From Fibrobacter sp. UWP2 (GTDB taxonomy: Bacteria; Fibrobacterota; Fibrobacteria; Fibrobacterales; Fibrobacteraceae), in NCBI RefSeq assembly GCF_900141705.1, contig NZ_FQYM01000014.1:1-64000 (forward strand): DNA of 64,000 nt, in the 5' to 3' direction. The notes under the pieces were generated by a model. That model did no database searches and was not told where the DNA came from. It saw only the letters and a list, made by a program, of their open reading frames with translations. A program made the translations under genes and the position numbers. Shown here in pieces: positions 9,647 through 18,466 of this stretch. Positions within the stretch are counted from its first letter, which is position 1. The number at the start of each line of letters is the position of its first letter.

Positions 9647-12394
9647 ATGATAAAACGTGAGCGAATCCTTTTTATTGCCTTGCTGCTTATAGTTCTTGGT
9701 TGGGTTGGGTGTACAAATTCAACCGATTCCTATGAGACGGTTGAAGTTGACGAAACTTTTGCTGAGGATTTGGACGGTATGATTCGCGTTTTTTCTACAG
9801 GTAAGCAAGTGCTGCTGGGAACTAATGATAGTACCGCAAGTGCTGATGAACGTCCGCAAATGAAGGTGCTTTTTGATTATGATTTCTCCATTGGTCAACA
9901 CGAAGTGACTTGTGGAGAGTTCAACAATTTGGTTCCTGAAAAAACGGGCTTGTCCTTGGATTGTGACGACAAACAGTTGCCTGCGACGAACGTGACGTTT
10001 TACGACGCTGTGATTTATGCCAATGCTCTCAGTAAAAAAAATGGCTTGGATACAGCGTATTCTTACACTCGGATGTCCTTTGACCAAGATCACCACTGTT
10101 TGAATTTGGAAGGATTTGTTTTTCACCCCAATGTCGAGGCTTATCGTTTGCCCACAGAGATGGAATGGGTTTTTTCGGCGAATAAATTTTGGGATGTAGA
10201 AAATGATTGGCTCTCGCATAATTCCGGATACGAAGTACACCAAGTGTGCTCGGTGAAGAGTTCTGTAGAAAAAAGTGAAATTTGCGATATGACCGGCAAT
10301 GTGATGGAATGGGTTAATGATTGGTCAGGAACCTTTTATGATTTGACCTTAACAAATTATGTTGGTCCTCCCGATGGAGGGACTCTTGATAAACGAATCC
10401 TAAAGGGAGGATCGTATCGACGAGCCAAGGATTCTGTGAGTTTGTATCGTCGTGGGGATGTGCATTTGGTAAATTCTACTGTGCATACGGATTATTTGGG
10501 CTTTCGTTTGGCATACGGTAAAATTCCCAATGCGATATGGGTTGACAACGACGGCCATGTTTTGACATCCCATTTGGTCTCCATGGCAAATTCACAAACG
10601 TTGAATACTTTTGTTGAAACTTCCAAGGCAAAATTGGTGTTTCGAAATGATGATTCCGGAAATCTAGTTCTTATAGATTATTCTACGGGATACCAAAAGA
10701 TACACGAAATACTGGATACGCTGGATGTATTTTACCCTGATGTGTCGCCCAATGGCTCTCTTGTGGCCTTTAGTACGGCTGCAGAAGGGAATTTGCGGGC
10801 ATCGTCGCTTTACGTTCGTTCCATTGATCCTGTAAGTTCAAATGTGGTTAAGTTGAATGTGCCGGGTGCGGCGATGCCGCATTGGCGTGTCTTGGATAAT
10901 GGAGATACCGTAATTGTTTATGTGACAGGCTATGACGGCGGTAAGGATGAAGACGACTTTGCACAAGGTAGTACTTGGCAGGTCAAATTCGAAAAGGGGG
11001 AGTTTGGAAAACCGCAAAAAATATTTGATAGACCCTACCATGGCGGGATCAGTACAGATGGCCGTTTGGCGGTAACTGGATCAGGACGGCTTCATGCTCG
11101 TGTCAATGGTCGAGATACGGTTTGGTATGACAGCATGCTGGTAAGCAATGTCAGGCTTTCGAAGAGTGACGAAAATCGCACAATGTTCCTGGATTTTGCG
11201 GCAAAAACGGGCCTTGATTTTGCTGGTATGGATTATGATGCGAAAACAATGCTTTTGGTTGTTGATAGTACGGGAACTCTGGTACAGTCTGTTCGTGCTC
11301 CCAAAGGATATGCTTTTGATCATTTGGGGTGGGCAACCCGATATATGGCGCTGGTGACGCTAACCAATGATAGCGGATCTCATTTTCAAATAGCTCTATT
11401 GAATTTGGTAAATGGTTCTGTAATTCCGTTGGTGGAAGGAAATGAACTTTGGCATCCTTGTTTATGGGTGAAAAAAGAAATGTGGTCTATTGACGAATCC
11501 TTGAATGTGGATAGTGCAGGAGTCTATTATACTGCTGCTGGAGGGGAATCGGCGATAATCATGCGTTATAAAATGGAACTCTTGTGGAAGTACAAGGATT
11601 CTGCAAATGTTGTTTTTATGGGATCTTCACGAACGTTGGCGGCTTTGAATCCCGAAAAAATGTCATCTTCTTTTTATGCCATAAACCTGTCTAGTGCACC
11701 GACAAACGTATATGCAGACATCCCGTTCCTAGAGAACTATATTTTGCCTCACGTCAAAAATCTAAAGTATTTGGTCGTTGGGCTCGACATTGATTTTTGG
11801 TGGAAAAGCTATGATATCGATAATTTCTTTGCGTCGGAATATCAGAAATATCCTGGCTACGTTTATGATGAAAACCATGGGTATTGGGAAAAGGGGGCTC
11901 CCGCGGGGATTTACGAGTTGGCCCACTCCTCGTTGGGAATGCTTGTGTACGAAAAGAACTTAATGCCGCATCGTGGATTCCAGGAGTCGAACTGCCTTGG
12001 TTGGGGCGAGGGGGCGTTTGTGGATCACGATAGTACGTGGTATGAGGCGAATCCGCAGTTGTTCTACGATTCGTTTAACCAGCTTAAAACGATATTGGAA
12101 ATGGCAAAAAATAGGGAAATTTTTGTTATAGGTGTGATTTTTCCCCAGTCCCCGGGCTACCAAAATTCGGGTTCCTTTGGGCGTTATGGCTTACAACGCT
12201 CTGTGGCTCCCAGTTTGATATCGGAAATAAAGAATTTAAGTAAAACATATTCTAACTTTATATTGTTGGACGAGAATAAAATGGGAAATCACGATTATGA
12301 CGAAGGAACAGCTCTGAATTGGGACCATTTGTGTACCAAAGGGGCAGAAAAACTAACGGCTCGTGTAGATTCCTTGTTGCAAACATTAGAGTAG
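9647..12394 (+). CDS. TIGR02171-type lipoprotein, copy 2 (variant SGNH motif)
   Basis: 915-residue paralog of the genes on either side, with lipobox WVGC (Cys22). Order is the same: FGE-like domain with DMTGNVMEWVNDW and KGGS (253-256) but no catalytic Cys; a propeller with YPDVSPNGSLVAF; and an SGNH-like C-terminus with GSSR at 659-662 and DENKMGNHDY. The final block reads N891-x-x-H894, where copies 1 and 3 have Asp-x-x-His, so the acid residue of the triad may be lost. By eye it is more AT-rich than its neighbours. It starts 27 bases after copy 1, with only a weak ribosome site. Confidence 0.85.
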   Translation: MIKRERILFIALLLIVLGWVGCTNSTDSYETVEVDETFAEDLDGMIRVFSTGKQVLLGTNDSTASADERPQMKVLFDYDFSIGQHEVTCGEFNNLVPEKTGLSLDCDDKQLPATNVTFYDAVIYANALSKKNGLDTAYSYTRMSFDQDHHCLNLEGFVFHPNVEAYRLPTEMEWVFSANKFWDVENDWLSHNSGYEVHQVCSVKSSVEKSEICDMTGNVMEWVNDWSGTFYDLTLTNYVGPPDGGTLDKRILKGGSYRRAKDSVSLYRRGDVHLVNSTVHTDYLGFRLAYGKIPNAIWVDNDGHVLTSHLVSMANSQTLNTFVETSKAKLVFRNDDSGNLVLIDYSTGYQKIHEILDTLDVFYPDVSPNGSLVAFSTAAEGNLRASSLYVRSIDPVSSNVVKLNVPGAAMPHWRVLDNGDTVIVYVTGYDGGKDEDDFAQGSTWQVKFEKGEFGKPQKIFDRPYHGGISTDGRLAVTGSGRLHARVNGRDTVWYDSMLVSNVRLSKSDENRTMFLDFAAKTGLDFAGMDYDAKTMLLVVDSTGTLVQSVRAPKGYAFDHLGWATRYMALVTLTNDSGSHFQIALLNLVNGSVIPLVEGNELWHPCLWVKKEMWSIDESLNVDSAGVYYTAAGGESAIIMRYKMELLWKYKDSANVVFMGSSRTLAALNPEKMSSSFYAINLSSAPTNVYADIPFLENYILPHVKNLKYLVVGLDIDFWWKSYDIDNFFASEYQKYPGYVYDENHGYWEKGAPAGIYELAHSSLGMLVYEKNLMPHRGFQESNCLGWGEGAFVDHDSTWYEANPQLFYDSFNQLKTILEMAKNREIFVIGVIFPQSPGYQNSGSFGRYGLQRSVAPSLISEIKNLSKTYSNFILLDENKMGNHDYDEGTALNWDHLCTKGAEKLTARVDSLLQTLE

Positions 12395-12397
12395 CTT

Positions 12398-15130
12398 ATG
12401 AAAAAGGTTTCGTTGACAATAATCTCGTTTGTGATTCCTGTGGCGGTAATGTTTTTGCTCGCCTGTTCCAATTCAGTAGCTCCATTGAGCCCGGAGGTGG
12501 AATTTGATGGGGATGCTGTTGCCGATGATATGTACCATGTGCGTTCCAAGGGCATGTTTGTAACGCTTGGCACCGATGACGCGACTGCAAAGGCGGATGA
12601 GCGCCCGCAAATGAAGGTGAGTTTTGATTACGATTTTGACATTGGCTCGCATGAAGTGACTTGCGGTGAATTCAATGAATTGATGCAAAATGAGTACGGC
12701 TTGGTTTTAGATTGCGAAGATAAACAGCTGCCGGCGGTGAACATTACGTATTACGACGCAGTTCTTTTTGCCAATGCTCGAAGCAAGGCCTTTGCGAAAG
12801 ATACGGCGTATACGTATGTGAAGATTCTCTTTGATGTCGAAAGACATTGCATAGGGATGGAAGGTTTGGCGTTTCATCCCGAAGCTAATGCGTTCCGTTT
12901 GCCCACGGAGGCAGAATGGTCCTTAGTCGCTTTTAGCGCTTGGAACCCGCAAAAGAGCTGGTTCTCTTCGAACTCGGGGTATCGTTTGCACCCGGTATGC
13001 ACATCGGAATCCTCAAAAAAGGGAATTCCGTGCGATATGGCGGGCAATGCCATGGAATGGGTGAACGATTGGTCCGGGAATTTTAAGGATACTGTATTAC
13101 AAAATTATGTGGGCGCTCCCGATGGAGGCGGAATTGGCAAACGGATCGTCAAGGGCGGTTCGTGGCGTAATGATGCATCGCTTGTAAATATTTTTAGCCG
13201 AGGTGACATTTACACGGTAACGTCATCTACGCGAGCTGATTATGTAGGCTTTAGGTTGGCTTATGGCTCAATTCCCAATCCTTCGTGGATGGGAAACGAT
13301 GGTGTGATCTCGGATTCCAGAATTATTCCTTTGACGAATTCCTCATCCATTAAGTCCTTTATGGGAACTTATAAGACCATCTTGGCTTTCCGCAATGACG
13401 TCACGGGAAATTTAGCGTTTATAGATTATTCGTTTGGGAATGTGTTTGTAATAGAAATCAAAGACACCTTGGATTCCTACCATCCAGATATATCTCCAGA
13501 TGGGGGGCGCGTTGCTTTTTGTACGGGGCTAGAGGGGGTGTCCGGCGAGTCCAGTGTTTATGTGCGTGATTTGAACGAAAACGGGTCAAACTTGGTTAAG
13601 CTGGATGTGGAATCTGCGGCGATTCCGCGTTGGCGTGTTCTTGAAAATGGCGATACGGTTATTGTCTATGTGACGAGTTCCGCCAATAACAAAGATGCAT
13701 CCGCTTTTGCGCAGTCCGCTACATGGCAAGTGAAGTTTAGCGATGGTAAGTTTGGCGTGCCCGAGAAACTGTTTGACGGGGCGTATCATGGTGGGGTCAG
13801 TTACGACAACCAGTTGGCTGTGACTGGGGCTCGATTGCTTCGCGCCCGAGTTCATGGACGTGACACGGTTTGGTACGGTGGCGAACAGGCTTGCAATGTA
13901 AGCTTGGCTAAAGATAGCAGCAAACGCACGCTGTTCCTGGATTTTGGTGGAACGCAAGGACGTCAATTTGCTAAGAAAAAGTATTCGAGCCATGAAGTCC
14001 TCTTGATTGCCGATAGCACGGGCAAACTAAAAAAGACATTTACGGCTCCCATAGGAATGACTTTTGATCATACGGAATGGGTGAATGACAGCTTGGTGGT
14101 TGCAACCTTGGTTAACGACAATGGTGCTCATGTCCAGCTGGTGGCTTTGAACGTGGTTGGCGGCACTATGCTGAACTTGGCTGAGGGAAGTGAACTTTGG
14201 CACCCTTGCTTGTGGGTCAGGCATTCGGTAAAGTCCAACGAAGACTTTGTGATAGAATTGGATAGCGCTGGTGTGTACCTGTCTGAATTTCATGATGTGG
14301 AACAGTCAAGGTATCGTGTGAAAATGGGACTGTATTGGAAAAATTTGAAGACAACGGAAGTCATTTTATTTGGTAGCTCGCGTATGGAGAGGGGCGTCAA
14401 CCCGGATCTGTATTTGGAATGGAATATGCTGAATATGGCTGTGTCTGGAATTGACCCGGTCCGCGATATGTATTTTATTCGAAATTACGTATTTAACCAT
14501 TCTGACGAGATTAAGGCGATTGTATTCTCGATTGATTTGGACAGCTGGCGCGGTCTAGAAGATCACTTGTCTTTGATTGTCTCGGCCGGCCCTGGGTATG
14601 TCTATGATATGAATCATAACTACTGGGCTGATTATGTCCCGGAAAGTTTTTTGGATGCCGTAGAAAATTCTTATCCGGCAGAAAAAGTGGTTGTAGATGC
14701 TATTACGCAGAGGGGCGGCTTTTATACGCCTTCGCAAAGTTGGAATCCCATTGAAATTCTGGTTGATTCCGTTTATTCTGATATGGAAATGGAGAACTTG
14801 GATTTTCGGTTGGATCATGTAATCGAAACCTTCCAAATGGCGAAAGAGAAGAACATATACTTTATAGGGATTATTTTCCCCTTGTCACCGGAGTTTAAAA
14901 ATACGGGGAGCTTTGGTCCCTATGGTCTTCAGCGTTCTGAAGCCCAGAAACGAATTGAACGGCTTGATTCTCTGGATAAGGCCGAAAAGTACTTTATTTT
15001 GATGGATGAAAATAAAATGGGAAACCACGACTACAGTAACGAAATGGCCTTTGACGACGATCATTTGAGTTCTAAGGGGGCGGAAAAAATGACGGCTCGC
15101 TTGGTTTCCATCTTGAAAACATTGGAGTAG
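12398..15130 (+). CDS. TIGR02171-type lipoprotein, copy 3: FGE-like, beta-propeller and SGNH domains
   Basis: 910-residue paralog, lipobox LLAC (Cys23). The FGE-like part has HEVTCGEFN, DMAGNAMEWVNDW and VKGGSW without a following Cys pair. The propeller has HPDISPDGGRVAF. The SGNH part has GSSR (659-662) and D886-x-x-H889 in a DDDHL context close to standard SGNH hydrolases. It is nearest to copy 1 in the first two domains but more divergent in the SGNH half. It starts 3 bases after the copy 2 stop and is followed 3 bases later by the membrane protein, so copies 2 and 3 and the membrane protein look like one transcript. Function unknown. Confidence 0.85.
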   Translation: MKKVSLTIISFVIPVAVMFLLACSNSVAPLSPEVEFDGDAVADDMYHVRSKGMFVTLGTDDATAKADERPQMKVSFDYDFDIGSHEVTCGEFNELMQNEYGLVLDCEDKQLPAVNITYYDAVLFANARSKAFAKDTAYTYVKILFDVERHCIGMEGLAFHPEANAFRLPTEAEWSLVAFSAWNPQKSWFSSNSGYRLHPVCTSESSKKGIPCDMAGNAMEWVNDWSGNFKDTVLQNYVGAPDGGGIGKRIVKGGSWRNDASLVNIFSRGDIYTVTSSTRADYVGFRLAYGSIPNPSWMGNDGVISDSRIIPLTNSSSIKSFMGTYKTILAFRNDVTGNLAFIDYSFGNVFVIEIKDTLDSYHPDISPDGGRVAFCTGLEGVSGESSVYVRDLNENGSNLVKLDVESAAIPRWRVLENGDTVIVYVTSSANNKDASAFAQSATWQVKFSDGKFGVPEKLFDGAYHGGVSYDNQLAVTGARLLRARVHGRDTVWYGGEQACNVSLAKDSSKRTLFLDFGGTQGRQFAKKKYSSHEVLLIADSTGKLKKTFTAPIGMTFDHTEWVNDSLVVATLVNDNGAHVQLVALNVVGGTMLNLAEGSELWHPCLWVRHSVKSNEDFVIELDSAGVYLSEFHDVEQSRYRVKMGLYWKNLKTTEVILFGSSRMERGVNPDLYLEWNMLNMAVSGIDPVRDMYFIRNYVFNHSDEIKAIVFSIDLDSWRGLEDHLSLIVSAGPGYVYDMNHNYWADYVPESFLDAVENSYPAEKVVVDAITQRGGFYTPSQSWNPIEILVDSVYSDMEMENLDFRLDHVIETFQMAKEKNIYFIGIIFPLSPEFKNTGSFGPYGLQRSEAQKRIERLDSLDKAEKYFILMDENKMGNHDYSNEMAFDDDHLSSKGAEKMTARLVSILKTLE

Positions 15131-15133
15131 AAC

Positions 15134-16639
15134 GTGCGTAACGCAGCTTGGCCCGCATATTTGGTTGCCCTAGCTGCAACATTGTTTGCCATTTTCCCGT
15201 TGACCGATACCGATATTTGGTGGCACATGGCCTGCGCCCGCGAGTGGGTGACTACGTGGACTCCCGTGCGGATTCCCGTGGTTAATGTGCATGATTTTTT
15301 TCAGCAGGTGGTGGCTTTTGTTTATACTGCTGGTGGAGCCCCTTTGCTGGTTGCATTCAAGGCTGTTTTATGGGGGTGTGTCTTTGCCCTTTTTCTGCGA
15401 AAGACCTTTTCTCCGTCGCTTGGGACGGCACGCACATGGCCCGTTATGGCGGTGTCGGTCCTTTTACTTTTCATTTTCCGTTTTCAGTTCGAAATTCGAC
15501 CAGTTGTATTTTCCCTTTTGTTTTTGGGCGTTTACTGGAATGTATTGCCATGGCTCGTTTGCTGTTGGTATGACGGCGTGTCGGTGAAACGGTTGCTTAT
15601 GGTATCGGTCGTATTGGCGATTTTGGCTTTGCAATGGATTTGGTGCAATGTCCAGGGGCTTTATATTTTGGGACCTCTGTTTGCGGGACTTTGCGTTGCG
15701 GCGGCTGTGGCAGAGAATTTCAAAAAAAAGGGGGGGCGGTTTTCTCCCGCTAGGGATGTGCCTGCAATCTTTTTTGTCGCCGTTTTGTTCTTGACGCCTT
15801 TTTTTCACCGGGATGGACTCGACTTGTTCTTGTACCCATTCGGTCTGTTGGATCGTCTTTTGGGCATTTCGCCTTCGGCCGTCATTTTTGCGAGTGAAAT
15901 CGCCGAGAACCGCAGCCCTGTGACGCTCTTGATGGCAGGCGAAAACCTGCTTCCCTCGATCATGATGATTGTCGTGGCTTTGATTGCATTGGCCTTTGCC
16001 GTGGAGCGCGCGGTTCAAGGCTTTTGGCGTGAAAATCTTGTCACTTGCGGCTGCTTGGCGATAATGGCGTGTTTGACGCTTGTAGCCGAGCGGAACTTTG
16101 TGTTGCTGTTGCCGGTAGCCATGGCGTGCGTTTTGCCCAAGGTGCATTGTGTCCCATTGGCAAAGAAGAGTGTGTGGCTTTCGCTCCTCCTGGTCTTTGC
16201 CATATTCGGTTTTTGGGCGAAGTCCTTGACGGCATACGAAGCGACGATGGTTTCGGCTCAACGGGTGCCCGTAATGGCGGCGCAGTGGATGAAAGCGCAC
16301 CCGCATGCGGGGAGGCTTTTTAACGATGACCGTGCCGGTGGCTACCTGGCGTTTGTGAATCCCATGGATTCCACCTATATTGATGGGCGCTTTATCCTTA
16401 AAACGGCTGTTTTTTTTGAACGATATCTGCGGTATTCTGAACAACCGAACGAATTTGTTCGTGACGCTGAAGCGCTGGGCATAGACAGGGCGGTGTTCCC
16501 CCGGCGATACTATGCCCGTTGGGGCGCCTTAATTGAGGCTTTGGAAAACGCTCCTATGTGGAGTGCAGAATATGTGGATAGCAACTATGTCGTTTTTGAT
16601 AAGAAAAAACTACAAGATGCTTACTCAACTGCCCCATAG
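15134..16639 (+). CDS. Polytopic GT-C-like membrane protein
   Basis: 501 residues with about ten hydrophobic spans. The first loop carries DTDIWWHMA, a pattern I associate with GT-C-fold membrane proteins (DxDxWWH after the first helix). The hydrophilic C-terminal ~110 residues contain NDDRAGGYLAF and DGRFILK, also typical of that group, where the soluble tail faces outside. GT-C enzymes transfer sugars from polyprenyl-phosphate donors; the acceptor here is unknown. The start is a GTG 3 bases after the third lipoprotein stop. Its tight linkage implies it serves the lipoproteins, perhaps by glycosylating them or their substrate; that is inference. It could instead be a non-catalytic membrane protein of similar topology. 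Confidence 0.6.
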   Translation: MRNAAWPAYLVALAATLFAIFPLTDTDIWWHMACAREWVTTWTPVRIPVVNVHDFFQQVVAFVYTAGGAPLLVAFKAVLWGCVFALFLRKTFSPSLGTARTWPVMAVSVLLLFIFRFQFEIRPVVFSLLFLGVYWNVLPWLVCCWYDGVSVKRLLMVSVVLAILALQWIWCNVQGLYILGPLFAGLCVAAAVAENFKKKGGRFSPARDVPAIFFVAVLFLTPFFHRDGLDLFLYPFGLLDRLLGISPSAVIFASEIAENRSPVTLLMAGENLLPSIMMIVVALIALAFAVERAVQGFWRENLVTCGCLAIMACLTLVAERNFVLLLPVAMACVLPKVHCVPLAKKSVWLSLLLVFAIFGFWAKSLTAYEATMVSAQRVPVMAAQWMKAHPHAGRLFNDDRAGGYLAFVNPMDSTYIDGRFILKTAVFFERYLRYSEQPNEFVRDAEALGIDRAVFPRRYYARWGALIEALENAPMWSAEYVDSNYVVFDKKKLQDAYSTAP

Positions 16640-16997
16640 TCAATGAGTTACGTGCCTATGATGTCAAAAAATGGCTAAAATTTGGCAAAAAAAGCCGTTT
16701 TTGGGTGCTGGGACTGCTGATTTGTGCAGTAGGGCGGCTGTCAAGGGATGGTTTAAAATTTTCCTGTTGATATATTGTGAAATCCATATGGGGATGGGAT
16801 GGATTCTTGCGTGATTAAACTTGGGTGTTTTGCGGAATGAAATGGGCATTTTTGGGGATTAAAATAAATTTGCCGAAATTGCCCCGTTTTGGGCAATCCT
16901 TAAAAAAATACGAGAAGTTTTTCCCTCGCCTTTGGGGCTTTACTTAATTTTTTTGTCCCAACGTTTTTTAGACCTACTTATTGATTTTTGGTATAGA
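16640..16997 (+). promoter_or_regulatory. AT-rich intergenic region upstream of the DnaA-family gene
   Basis: Gene-free stretch of about 360 bases. It holds an interrupted palindrome ACTGC-N8-GCAGT near 16714-16730 that is one base off a TGCNC-N4-GTGCA pattern, and a TTGCCC/GGGCAA inverted repeat at 16879-16896. A TATAGA hexamer at 16992-16997 abuts the chosen start and could be a -10 element if translation begins at 17031. No TTATNCACA-type DnaA box was seen, so it does not look like an origin. Confidence 0.4.
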
Positions 16998-18455
16998 GTG
17001 GAAAATATTGTTTCTTTATTGATTAATCCCGTGTCGCCATGGCATTCTGTGCGCGAAAAGATTTGTGCAGAATGCAACGATTTTGGCACGGCCATTTTGG
17101 ACGCCATCGGCTACGAAGGGTTTGAAGCGGGCTACGTTCTCCTTACTGCGCCCGATACTTTCCGTGAGACGTGGCTCAATAGCCATTATGGCAATTTGCT
17201 TCGCAAGTATTTTGCCCAGGAACTGGGTTCTGCTTTTATTGACTACAAGGTCCGAATCCTGGAGCCGTCGCAGACCATTCCGGAAATAAAGCTGACGCCC
17301 CCGATGCCTCCGGTCATTAGGACTCCGCGTCCTGTAGCGAAAAAAGTTCCCCGTGCCAAAGCCCTGTTTTATAAGAACAATACCTTTGAGAATTTTGTGG
17401 AAGGTTCTTGCAATTCTACAGCCCTGCGCGCATGCCAGGCAGTTGTCGAGAATCCGGGGGACAAGGACCTGAATCCGCTTTTGCTGTATGGGGCTACGGG
17501 GCTCGGCAAAACGCACCTGATCCAATCTGTTGGGGCGCGCCTTCAAAAGACTTGCCCTGGTTTTAAGATTGTTTATCGACAGGCGTTTGATTTTTTGCGT
17601 GATTGCGCTTCTATTGGCAAAGCATCTTATGCCGGAGAAAAGGATTTGGCGCAGGATCTTTTGCAGAAGTTCAAGGAACGTTATGCAGAATGTGATGTTT
17701 TGCTGATTGACGATATCCAACTTCTTGAAAGAAGTACCAGAAGCCAGGAACGCCTTGTCCAGTTGATCAAGTTCTTGCGCAGTCGTGGTAAGCAGGTGGT
17801 TCTCACATGCGACCGTCATCCCAGTGCCTTCAAAAAGTTGGCTATGGGGGAGAAGCCCGTTCGCGAATCCAAGATTCCGCAGTTGAGCGCCATGCTTTTG
17901 GCACACTTGGAAAATTGCGTGGGTGTTGGGCTTGAGGAACCTGATCTTGCCACCCGTATGGACTTGATTCGCAGAAAGTCGGAGGATTTACCTTTTGCCG
18001 ACAAGGATCGCGAAGAGATTTACCGGTTCCTTTCGATTCCGCCGCGTGCCAACGTGCGCCTGATCGAGGGCTTGCTGAACTGGCTTAGGGCAATGCACAC
18101 TTTGAACGGTGTGGAGTTGAACCTCAGTTGCGTCAAGCAGTTGCTGGTCTCCCCACAAAATGACGGTGCCACGCTTACGCTCAAGAGCATTAGCGAGATT
18201 GTCGCGGCGACATTCGATGTCGACATGGTGGTGCTGACCTCCAGCCGTCAAGACAAGAAGGCTTCGATCCCGCGTAAAATTGCCATGCTCCTGTGCCAGG
18301 AATTTACATCGGAAACATTCCAGGAACTGGGTCGCTTTTTTAATCGCAAACATTCCACAGTAATCGCCGCCATCGAATCTTTGAAAGCCATGATGGACAA
18401 GGATGATGCCCTTGCGAGGCAGGTCAAAGATCTCCGCTATATGCTAGAAACATAG
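16998..18455 (+). CDS. DnaA-family replication initiator paralog lacking the arginine finger
   Basis: 485 residues from GTG 16998. Domain I (about 1-80) has the W, the TAPDTF strand and the TWLNSHY helix of DnaA. The AAA+ core has Walker A GATGLGKTH (about 165-173) and Walker B LLIDDIQLL, with sensor 2 Arg in NVRLIEG. Domain IV has RKIAMLL and the RKHSTVIAAIESL signature helix for DnaA-box binding. The box VII arginines (SRF in ordinary DnaA) align to Met299 and His303, so ATP-dependent oligomerisation may be altered. GTG 17031 gives a DnaA-like MSPWHSV start, and TTG 16932 is also open; none has a clear ribosome site. There is no dnaN or origin beside it, which favours a paralog. An SDR gene follows 11 bases later. 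Confidence 0.8.
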   Translation: MENIVSLLINPVSPWHSVREKICAECNDFGTAILDAIGYEGFEAGYVLLTAPDTFRETWLNSHYGNLLRKYFAQELGSAFIDYKVRILEPSQTIPEIKLTPPMPPVIRTPRPVAKKVPRAKALFYKNNTFENFVEGSCNSTALRACQAVVENPGDKDLNPLLLYGATGLGKTHLIQSVGARLQKTCPGFKIVYRQAFDFLRDCASIGKASYAGEKDLAQDLLQKFKERYAECDVLLIDDIQLLERSTRSQERLVQLIKFLRSRGKQVVLTCDRHPSAFKKLAMGEKPVRESKIPQLSAMLLAHLENCVGVGLEEPDLATRMDLIRRKSEDLPFADKDREEIYRFLSIPPRANVRLIEGLLNWLRAMHTLNGVELNLSCVKQLLVSPQNDGATLTLKSISEIVAATFDVDMVVLTSSRQDKKASIPRKIAMLLCQEFTSETFQELGRFFNRKHSTVIAAIESLKAMMDKDDALARQVKDLRYMLET

Positions 18456-18466
18456 AGAGGTTTCTG

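Noticed and set aside
6866..15130. Calling the three lipoproteins sulfatase-modifying (formylglycine-generating) enzymes
   Set aside because: The active Cys pair is missing in all three and no sulfatase gene is present in the window.
16640..16997. Chromosomal replication origin next to the DnaA-family gene
   Set aside because: No cluster of TTATNCACA-like boxes and no dnaN, gyrB or recF neighbours; the protein itself is a divergent paralog.
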